Assembly (NCBI GenBank): GCA_018398765.1
Contig: JAHBMJ010005284.1
Span: 45,984 to 72,436 of the forward strand
Source: Chromera velia
Taxonomy: Eukaryota > Sar > Chromeraceae
Direction of reading: 5' to 3'
DNA: 26,453 nt
Positions 8,478 to 17,123 of this stretch are shown piece by piece; position 1 is the first letter of the stretch; every line of letters begins with the position of its first letter. The notes under the pieces were generated by a model that saw only the letters and a program-made list of their open reading frames with translations, did not search any database and had not been told where the DNA came from. The translations under genes were made by a program, and so were the position numbers.

Positions 8478-10508
8478 ATGCCACAAGTGGGCAGATGCAT
8501 ATGCAATCTCGCTCTGGACGACAGATTTGAGTTCACCGGCTGGGATTCACTCTGTATGTCAAGAATGAAAGCAGCCATGCCGTTGCCCTCCACTCTGTCC
8601 AAAGAGTCCGTCGCCGCTCTCAAGAGAGACGCCAGGCTGGATGCTCTCGCGCACCTCGGGACAGAATTCAAAGGACCGAAGATGCCTTTTACACGATCTT
8701 CCGGGCCTTTTGATGCTCACACGCACAATTCCTCTGTCTGCAACTTCTGCCAAAAGCCACTAGCCGAGTGTGTCACAGCGTGGGAGGCGGAACGGAAAGA
8801 ACTGGGGCTTCTTTCTCCCTCAAGCTCCCAGGTTGTTTCCATGGGAGAGCCCCCATCTCTGTACAGCTTCGGATGCGCTCACGAGGCTCTTCTTCTCTCC
8901 AGCTACACATACAAGACCTGGCAGTCTGTGGTGTATCTCACTTTCAGAAGGGTAATAGCCTTACTCGATGGCGAACAGCTGCGGGAATTCGTCAGGTTGG
9001 GGGGGGAGATCGCTCCCAGGCAGCGGTGCCAGCGGCTGGAAACGCAGTTCCCTGCCCTCTTCTGGTCCAGGGCAGAGTTGCTCTCTCTGCTGGAGAACCC
9101 GCACCACACTCAGATTTTGGGGTACTTTGTGCTCTTCTACTACTGACATGCCAAGGGAGATCCGGACCCGACAGGCAAAATTGCGCAAGAAGTTGCCACA
9201 GTGTTGCAAAAGCGCGGAAAGAAGGAGGGGGGGTGGGAAGGGATGTCCGAGGGGTCGGGGAATCTGTCCGAACGGTTTCAGAAAAGGCAGACTGATTTCG
9301 ATGAATCCATGTACCAGTCCCGCACAGCAGTATTCTGGGACTTTCCTTGTCTCTTCCAACGTCTTGATGACGCAGACAGAGGTCCCGGTGGTTGCACCGC
9401 AGAAGAAGAGGAGTTATTCAAGCTCTTCAGAATTGCTCTGAACTGTCTAGCAATCTTATATGGAAACCGCCACCCCGACGTTTTCTTTCTCTGGCTCACT
9501 GAAGCCCCTCCTTCCTCTGACCCCAGAGTGACCAATTTCGCACCGTATGAGAAAAGGGGGTGGCCGAATTTTGAGTCTCGCGTTGCGATCGAGCATCAAA
9601 AATCCCGATAGGATCCTTCAAGTGGGTCCTCTGAAAAGGACTTCACGACCCATGCAGTCGATCCAGACGAGTTTGAACGCCAGCTAGGGAGAGTAGATCC
9701 AAGCAGTGGGGAACCAGAGATTCGTTTCATGAACCCGAAGGTGGATAGGCCGAGGGTAGTCCGCCTGTATGCAAATTTCATCCGCTCTGTGTACATGCAG
9801 ACTCAAGTGCTCGATTTCAAAAATGTCGATTTTTCTGAACAGCAGGGCGACGCAGAAGAGCATGTGGGGCAGACTGCATCGCTGATCTGTTGGGTAGGGG
9901 CAAAGATGCAGAGCGGGACGGTTTGCAGAATATCAGAATGTTGATTTGAGGGGTGTAAGTAGAGAAAGGGTATCGAGGGGCGCGATGACTTCTGTCGACT
10001 GGTTGAAGCCCTCGGTAGTGTAGCATCCCTCAGGACACTGAGAGTCCGACCAAACTGGTCGAGTGGTCTCCTAGATGACACGACCTTTCAGACTTTTGGA
10101 AAGCTGAGAAATTTAGAGGAGCTAGATCTCTCTGAGAACAAGTTTGCGAAAGAGAGCTTGCAGCACCTAGGGGGGCTCTCGAACCTGAGAGGCCTATAGC
10201 TGGTCGCGACAGCGGTCAAGAAGGTAGGTTTGCAGGCAGTTGCAAAGCTCAGTGGTCTTGAACGTCTGAATCTCAGTGAGTGTGAGGGGGTCACTGATGA
10301 GGCCCTGTCCGCCCTTCACACGCTCAAAAACGTCCAGTTCCTTCGTATTGGCGATATGCCTGTGGCAGATACTGGCGCGGTCCTGCTTTCCTCTCTGCCA
10401 TCCCTCAAGACTCTGGATTGCAGAGGCTCAGGCCTCAGTGCTGAGGCAAAGGAAAAGCTCTCCAGTAGGGATGTGAAGCTTGTCCCTCGCCTTGCACGCA
10501 TAATGTGA
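8478..10508 (+). pseudogene. Intronless pseudogene: TIR/HET-like module plus leucine-rich repeats, five in-frame stops
   Basis: A single frame (codons starting at 8478) reads as coherent protein to 10508 but is interrupted by TGA 9144, TAG 9609, TGA 9942, TAG 9960 and TAG 10197. Visible parts in order: a CNFCQKPLAEC zinc-ribbon-like patch near 8739-8771; a helical region (LREFVRLGGEIAPRQRCQRL) near 8980-9039; YY-stop-HAKGDPDPTG at the position where relatives have a SHxW motif; WDFPCLFQ; PYEKRGWPNFES; and VDRPRVVRLY. After 9990 come leucine-rich repeats (LEELDLSENKF, LERLNLSECEGVTDEAL). From memory of families abundant in dinoflagellates and chromerids, SHxW/PQ/YxxRGWxxFE marks a TIR- or HET-like domain. 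Frame 0 is poor between about 9865 and 9985, so a compensating frameshift or lost intron is possible there. The lack of introns beside intron-rich neighbours suggests a processed copy. A recoded or partly expressed gene is less likely. Confidence 0.62.
9990..10508 (+). pseudogene. Leucine-rich repeat segment of the pseudogene
   Basis: About five LRR units are readable: LGSVASLRTLRV, FGKLRNLEELDLSENKF, LGGLSNLRGL(stop), VAKLSGLERLNLSECEGVTDEAL, LHTLKNVQFLRIGDMPVADTGAVLL and LPSLKTLDCRGSGLS. The spacing and the GVTDEAL/ADTGAVLL endings resemble cysteine-containing/RI-like LRRs. The TAG at 10197 falls at a conserved hydrophobic position inside a repeat, which fits random decay. The frame ends at the TGA at 10506. 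Confidence 0.68.
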
Positions 10509-11257
10509 CGCATTCCTGTCAACGACACGGAGTGGAATGTTATTTGATTTACTTACAGTTTCTTCAGTAACTGAGCCTTGTCACCAGCATTTCTTGTTTT
10601 TCTAGTTTTCAAATGGTTATCATCATTTCTAAGGAGGGCATCATTCAAATATCCAACTTTCAATTAATTTGAAGATTTCGAGGATCATATGAACAAAACA
10701 CTGGTAACACACTCTAGAACATACTATGTAGGTAAAGAATTAATTTTTTAAAACATTCGATCAAGATAGTAACTACTATAGATTGACTATAGAAAAAGTA
10801 TAAATTTTATCATCTAATGATTTTGTATTATGATCATAAAGATATTAATAGTACTATAAGTTTTTAACAAATTTAACGTTCAACTTGCATCATAATACCA
10901 TCAATGTAACTAATTTGGGGATCTGCCGAAAGTGCACTGTTCAAAGTTTAATTTATAAACTCCTGATAGACATTGGGAATGAATCTCAGTCTGCTGCTTA
11001 ATTCAATTTTTTAAGTTATCTTTCTATAGTGATTCTTGTAGTGAGTTTCCAAATGATGTTCTTAGTTAACATGAACCAAAGTCAAAAGTCTTTTGAAAAA
11101 AAAATTTAGCTTATGAGTACTTATGAGTACGTTTTTCACTCTCTTAAATTTGAATGCTTTAAACCCGAAGGACTGTGGGGTTGAGTCCGATCTGTCCCAG
11201 GTCTGGTTGCTTGTGTCCGCTACTAAGAGATAGCTGCATCTAGTCGCACTAGCACAG
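10509..11257. other. AT-rich intergenic stretch
   Basis: About 650 bp (to about 11150) are markedly AT-rich with no ORF or recognisable element. Composition returns to the local average just before the 3' end of the minus-strand cyclotransferase-fold gene. Confidence 0.6.
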
Positions 11258-11761
11258 TCATGCCAACTGAGATTGCTCAGACTGCTTCTCTGACTCCTGC
11301 GCATGTTTCCGCAGCGTTTCCGTCAAGTTCTCTTCAGTCCAGACGGGAGCGCCAGGCTCTCGCACCCTGCGTAGAATACACCCCGGCTTTCTGATCAGGT
11401 ACTGAGCAGCAGATGTTGCGCAGAGGCCGTGACTAACCCTGAGCCCTTCGGCTATCCTCTGAAGGTACGGGCCAGAAGGTGCGCCGAGAGGAAGCCTGCA
11501 TGCAGGGTGGATGCAGGACCTTACAAGTCAGAAAGCTAAACTTGAATGAATAGATTTAGAGCCAGCAAATGACTGAGAGAGGAAGGCAGAGAGGGAAAAG
11601 GAAGGGGAGAGAAGAGTACCGGCGCGCAGAAGAGGCAAGGGGGTGAGGGAAACGGGAGCTCCATAAACGCACGCACGCACGCACGCACACACACACATAC
11701 ACACACACACACACGCACGCACGCACACGCACACTCTCGCACACGCGCACACACACACACA

Positions 11762-11810
<49 letters not shown>

Positions 11811-11895
11811 ACGCACACTCACGCACACTCACGCACACACGCACACACACACACACACACACACGCACGCACACACACACGCGCACACACACGCG

Positions 11896-11963
<68 letters not shown>

Positions 11964-13276
11964 GACAGGCAGGCAGGCAGAGACAGACAGATAGAGAGAG
12001 AAGGGGGGGGAACAGAGGCAGGCGAACACAGGGAAAGAGATAGCGAAACACATAGAGATGCACATGAAGGCGGAGGAGTTACAGAGCCACCCAGCGAGCA
12101 AGAGACAGGAGGCAGGGCGAAAGAGACACAGACACAGATAGAGATACAGACGGAGACCGAAAGAGGCACACAGAAAATGACACGGACGGCAACATGTGTA
12201 GAGACTTACACAGACATACAGACACTGACGGAAACACCGACGAAAACCCAGACAGAAACACAGGCAGGCAGAGAGAGGAGGAACAAGGGCAGGATCAGGC
12301 AGACAGAGAGAGAGACAGAGCAAGAGGCACAGACACAGACACAGGTGCAGGCAGGAGCAGAGAGAGGGGTATGCATGTCATTCACACACTCACTGACTCA
12401 CTTGCCCTCCATCCAGTCTCTCTGAGGAGCCGTGAAGGTAAAAATCGGAACACCCCTCTCTCTCCCCACAAATAGAAGACCACTGTACATGCCTCCAGCA
12501 AGCCGATCCAAAAAATGAACTCGTCCGTTTTGCCCCTCCCCCCTTGTCTCTTCTTGTTCCGCTGCCTCTGCTGAAGCAGCCAGATTCGCTGCAGAGGGAC
12601 AGCCCCGGATCCAGTCAGGGTCCTGCACGTCGATTTTGTTCTCCTGTGCCACGATGTCCCAAAATTGGCTCTCTCTCACCAGATACATCCGCATGTGTAC
12701 AGCGTCGCAGTTCCTTTCCCCGTCTGCTACGGAGCCGCCATCCTCGGCAGACACATGCAAGGGCGCGTGGGTGATGAAACAAGGCGATCCTTTCCAAATG
12801 TGGCTGGTGCCTGCGAAATACAGTTGGTGGTTCAGAGTCAGGGCCCGGGACTGAATGGGTCTTCTACCGTCCCTGCAGCCCTGCTGCTGGAACGTTGCGC
12901 CTGGAGCAGTCGAACCCTCTATGTACGCAAGGAGACGGCGCTCATCCAGGTTGGAACCGTACGAGGCATACCAGACCAGACGCTCGCCAGAAGAGACAGC
13001 AGAAGTCACTGCCGCCTGGTAGGTCCGTTCAAAGGTGCCGGTCTCGGTCGGATCGTGGTGCTCTCGTAAGATGAAAGCGCTTCTCGTCTTTGTGGGTTTC
13101 TGATCACCTGTTTGCATTCTTTTCGGCATGCGAATGGAGACGGATGGAAGCTCCGCCGTCTCCAAACTGATGACGGGAGTGGTTGGAACAAGCTTGTTTG
13201 GCTTGAAACAGCTTGACTTTAAAAATAGATCGCGTGCAAGTTGTCGGAAGCGGGGGCCAACAAGGCAGCCGTTCAT
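11258..13276 (-). CDS. Gamma-glutamylcyclotransferase-fold protein (two exons, 370 aa)
   Basis: Exon 1 is 13276-12402 and exon 2 is 11495-11258 on the minus strand. The donor CAA|GTGAGT and acceptor CATGCAG restore Lys292 (AA+G) and continue the family C-terminus. ATG at 13276 gives 370 aa; a second Met at residue 50 is an alternative start. Residues 102-109 read WYASYGSN, the substrate-loop signature of the GGCT/AIG2-like fold. Then come [20 protein letters not shown] (149-167), a FWDIVAQEN segment (205-213), [19 protein letters not shown] (266-284) and, in exon 2, [20 protein letters not shown]. This arrangement matches a stand-alone family widespread in bacteria, often mislabelled histone deacetylase. 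Its reaction is not established, so glutathione degradation is only a guess. Oddities are a roughly 100-residue N-terminal extension with many basic and hydroxylated residues, possibly a targeting peptide, and a charged 45-residue C-terminal extension. It is divergent from the kinase gene. Confidence 0.8.
11496..12401 (-). other. Intron of the cyclotransferase-fold gene
   Basis: This 906-bp GT..AG intron begins GTGAGT (minus strand, at 12401), the best donor match in the window, and ends CTGCATGCAG. It is dominated by CA/GA-type simple sequence and CAGA-rich degenerate repeats. No coding segment is needed, because exon phases and homology join perfectly across it. Confidence 0.85.
11667..11960 (-). 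repeat. Long compound (CA)n / (GA)n microsatellite
   Basis: About 265 bp of CA with CG interruptions are followed by about 28 bp of GA on the plus strand. Read in the direction of transcription it is (TC)n then (TG)n, the same order as in introns 205-268 and 4294-4549. The long Val/Cys-rich ORFs across it are translation artefacts. Confidence 0.9.
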
Positions 13277-13964
13277 GCACAGGCTGCCTCAGGGTAGACG
13301 GCAGAATTAAATAGTTCAACAGATCGAGACTCAACTTGTAGAGACGGGAGAGTAAAACAGCGGGGAAAAGAAGCAGGCAGATGGGTGATGTCTTGAGCTG
13401 GTGCCGTGCTGTGGATGATTTTGCTGTGTAGCACGCTCCTATAGAATCACGCTGACCACTTGCTAAGCATGCAATGGTACTGTTCAGATCATCAATGATC
13501 TATACATGTCAGATCATGCTGCCATGCATGCACCCTACCTCAGAATCAGACTCCATATGCATGCCATGCAGGCCGATGCCAGGCCGCAAGATTCGATCGA
13601 CGCACGCATGTCGATTTCCCGGCTACAGCGCGCGTATAGCGCGCGTGCATGCGTCAATCCATGCAATGCATGCACGCACGCATGCATGTTGCAAAATGTT
13701 GCACGCATTTTTGCACGAGTTTTCGATCACTGCACGAGGCAGAAGCGATTAATACAAGGAAGAAACCTACACAAAGGTGGTGTGAGGCCAGTCACAAGAA
13801 AGCTTTCTACCTTCTCTGACGCCGCGTGGTTGCACTGGAACGCACAGGCGAGAACGAGCAGTGCTTGCCAACTGTTGTTCCGATCGAGCAGCCTCGCAAC
13901 TGTAAGTCCCACTCTGTCTCCCCCTCTTCCTTTCTGCTAGGCGCGTGCGCTTGTTTGCCCCACT
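13277..13964. promoter_or_regulatory. Shared divergent promoter region rich in TGCATGC motifs
   Basis: The start codons of the minus-strand cyclotransferase-fold gene (13276) and the plus-strand kinase gene (13965) face away from each other across 688 bp. Between about 13464 and 13690 lie many GCATGC/TGCATGCA copies (near 13466, 13521, 13555, 13645, 13664 and 13679) and a repeated AGCGCGCGT at 13627-13647. TGCATGC is a known cis element in apicomplexan promoters bound by AP2 factors. The motif also occurs in introns of this window, so promoter function is inference. No TATA box is evident. Confidence 0.45.
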
Positions 13965-16667
13965 ATGAAGATAGCCGACTTCTCAGGATGGCAACTGATT
14001 GGGAGGGGGAGTTTTGGGACGGTGTACAGGGTGCAGAGGAAATCAGACGGGAGGCAGTTGGTAGCGAAGAGAATCAAGATCAGAGAGATGTCTGCACGAC
14101 ACCGCCAGGATGCTTTGAACGAAGTCGACATCCTGGCAAAAATCCGTTGTGAATACATAGTTGAGTACATTGGTTCCTTCGTCGAGAATGACTGTCTGCA
14201 CATCATGATGGAGTACTGCGAGAGAGGAGACCTGAGCGATTTCCTCAAAAAGAGAGGAGGACAGAGCCTTCCAGAGAACCTCATCTGGCGATTCTTCCTG
14301 CAGGTCCGTCTGACGCACGCACATGTGCTCTGTGGGTTGGCTCATGTGTGTGCTGTGAATGAACACTGTGCAGTTGCACAACCACGCTAGTCGGCATGCA
14401 GGCAACATGCATCCCATGCAGCTGTCCTGTCCGTCTACCTTCAGAACCAAAAGGGAGAATGAAGCATGCACATGTACTTGTAAACATCTGTTGTTGGTCT
14501 CTCTCTCGCGCGCACGTGGGAGCGCTCTCTCTGACTCTCCCTCTGTCCTTCCCGCCCTCTCTTTCATCCTTCCCCATCCCTTCCCTTTGGCCTCTTTGTG
14601 TATCATAACGTGTGTGTGCTTTCCCTCTTTCTTCCCGTTGCATCTATCTAGCTATCCGGTTTCACGGTCTGTATGAATGTTTTCACTTTTTTTGTCGACC
14701 TTGCACGAACAAACAGTGACACTCCGCTTTCTCTTTTCTTTTTGGTGCTTCTTCTGTGTGCAGACTTGTTTTGGTATTGCGTTTTTGCACCTGCACAAAA
14801 TTCTTCTTTTTGGTGCTTCTTCTGTGTGCAGACTTGTTTTGGTATTGCGTTTTTGCACCTGCACAAAATTCTTCTTTTTGGTGCTTCTTCTGTGTGCAGA
14901 CTTGTTTTGGTATTGCGTTTTTGCACCTGCACAAAATTCTTCTTTTTGGTGCTTCTTCTGTGTGCAGACTTGTTTTGGTATTGCGTTTTTGCACCTGCAC
15001 AAAATTCTTCTTTTTGGTGCTTCTTCTGTGTGCAGACTTGTTTTGGTATTGCGTTTTTGCACCTGCACAAAATTCTTCTTTTTGGTGCTTCTTCTGTGTG
15101 CAGACTTGTTTTGGTATTGCGTTTTTGCACCTGCACAAAATTCTTCTTTTTGGTGCTTCTTCTGTGTGCAGACTTGTTTTGGTATTGCGTTTTTGCACCT
15201 GCACAAAATTCTTCTTTTTGGTGCTTCTTCTGTGTGCAGACTTGTTTTGGTATTGCGTTTTTGCACCTGCACAAAATTCTTCTTTTTGGTGCTTCTTCTG
15301 TGTGCAGACTTGTTTTGGTATTGCGTTTTTGCACCTGCACAAAATTCTTCACCGAGACCTGAAGACGATGAACATCTTTCTGAAAAGCGACAACGACGTG
15401 CGAGTGGGTGACTTGGGGGTGGCCAAAGTTCTCAGCAGTCACACGAACTTTGCTGAGACCGTCGTCGGTCCGTCTCTAAACACATGCATAGACAGATATG
15501 CATGGTCCGTCTCTAAACACATGCACAGACAGATATGCATGGTCCGTCTCTAAACACATGCACAGACAGAGAAGCATGAGAACTCATGGGCGAATAAGAC
15601 CACACCCAAACATTATCACCACATTCTGTATCGCCCATGCGTCCTTCCTTTTGCAATGAAAGCAGAAGAAAGGTAGAAAAAGCCTAGCGGAAAGGGGCAG
15701 ACAAGGGAAGGGAACGGGAGAATCTGCTGATGAGAGGTTTCTTTCTTGTTCTCTTTCCCAGATGCAAGCGAATCGGATGGTGGAAGAATGCATTCATTAT
15801 CCGCTGAATGCTTCTGACCTCAGATCCAGCATGAGGAAAAACATGACTGGAAGAGCCGGACTCTCCCCTTCATTTACGTTTTCTCCCTCAGTCCCCTCCT
15901 TCCGTCCCACACTCCCGCTACTCCGGTCCGATATCTGTAAGAAGCATCGACCTTCTTCTCTACTGCAAAACCCTAGGATTGACGTGACAGTACATGAATG
16001 GATGTCTAAAAAGAATGAACGCATGCAGGGACGCCCTACTACCTCTCCCCCGAGCTGTGCGAAGAGAGACCCTACAACGCGAAGAGCGACATCTGGGCCC
16101 TCGGCTGCGTTCTGTACGAACTCTGCACGTTCAGACATCCGTTCGAGGCCTCCAACCAGGTCAGGAAGTGAAAGACCTGTTTGCATGGGGTGAGTGATAA
16201 TGAGACGCTTATCCATGATGGGATGCATGCATAAACGCACCCATAAAAACAAGCAGTCGTCTTCTTCATGCGCAAAAACTATCCAGAAATTGCTGCTCAG
16301 TCTTGAACATGCTATGTATGCAAAGGGGAGGGACGTTCTTGTGAAGCGGCCGGCAGACGTTGCTCTTCTTTTTCATCTCATCTCTTGACCCGAGAGGGCA
16401 AAAATTTAATCACACGTCGGTATTTCTTCTGAGTCCATCAACGATGCTTCTTGACTGTCTTCAAAGCGCAACCACAACCACAGCATAACAAGTTGAACTA
16501 ATGCCCGTGCACTTCTTGCCCTGCTATGAAGAAGCTGTAGAAAAGAGAGTTGTTCACAGTTGGAAAACAAAGGTGCGAGCATGACTGCAAACAGCCCAAA
16601 ACGACCGACAGCAACAGCGCTTGTGCCACCCTTGACTTATTATCTGGTGTGTGTGTGTGTGTGTGTA

Positions 16668-16703
<36 letters not shown>

Positions 16704-17123
16704 TGCGTGTGCGTGTGCGTGTGCGTGTGTGCGTGTGTGCGTGTGTGTGTGTGTGTGTTTCTGTTCATGGATTCATTGATGCCTTCCTTGTATGCAGGCA
16801 GCGTTGGTTTTGAAGATCATCGGGGGAAGGTATCCTCCGGTCTCCCCTGTGTACTCTCCCGAGTTGAGGGAGCTGGTCCGTCTCTGTTTGCAGAGGGATT
16901 TCCGTCTCCGTCCGTCTGTGAGTCAAATCTTGAAAAGACCGTATGTGGCGGGAAAGATGAAAACACTAGGGATGGAGGCTCCTGAGTGGGTGGGGGGAAC
17001 CGGGGGGGCAGGGGGGAGAGACAGAACCAGCGGGGGCTCCCCATCGCCTCCTAGAGGGCGGGGGGGGATGATATCACGTCAGGCTTCTTTGCCTTTGCCC
17101 AGTTTTCTGGGCAGGAATGACAG
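13965..17123 (+). CDS. Kinase catalytic domain exons 1-4
   Basis: Exon 1 (lobe N to FFLQ) ends CAG|GTCCGT. Exon 2 starts [19 protein letters not shown] and ends in TVVG with donor GTCCGT. Exon 3 (131 bp) supplies TPYYLSPE to FEASNQ. Exon 4 begins [14 protein letters not shown] and includes [18 protein letters not shown], the canonical end of the fold. The start ATG at 13965 is chosen because the usual NEK distance from Met to the glycine loop is about 10-15 residues, and no coding-like sequence is seen upstream. Confidence 0.85.

Noticed and set aside
11528-12323. Cys/Val-rich ORFs on the minus strand
   Set aside because: They are pure translations of the CA/GA microsatellite within an intron whose flanking exons join perfectly.
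14738-15349. CRISPR-like array
   Set aside because: Repeats are head-to-tail without spacers, and the context is a eukaryotic split gene.
14648-15553. Six long overlapping ORFs (206-265 codons) on both strands over the 68-bp array
   Set aside because: They arise because a stop-free unit of 68 bp rotates through frames. Only the last copy continues into kinase motifs, so none is called as a separate gene.
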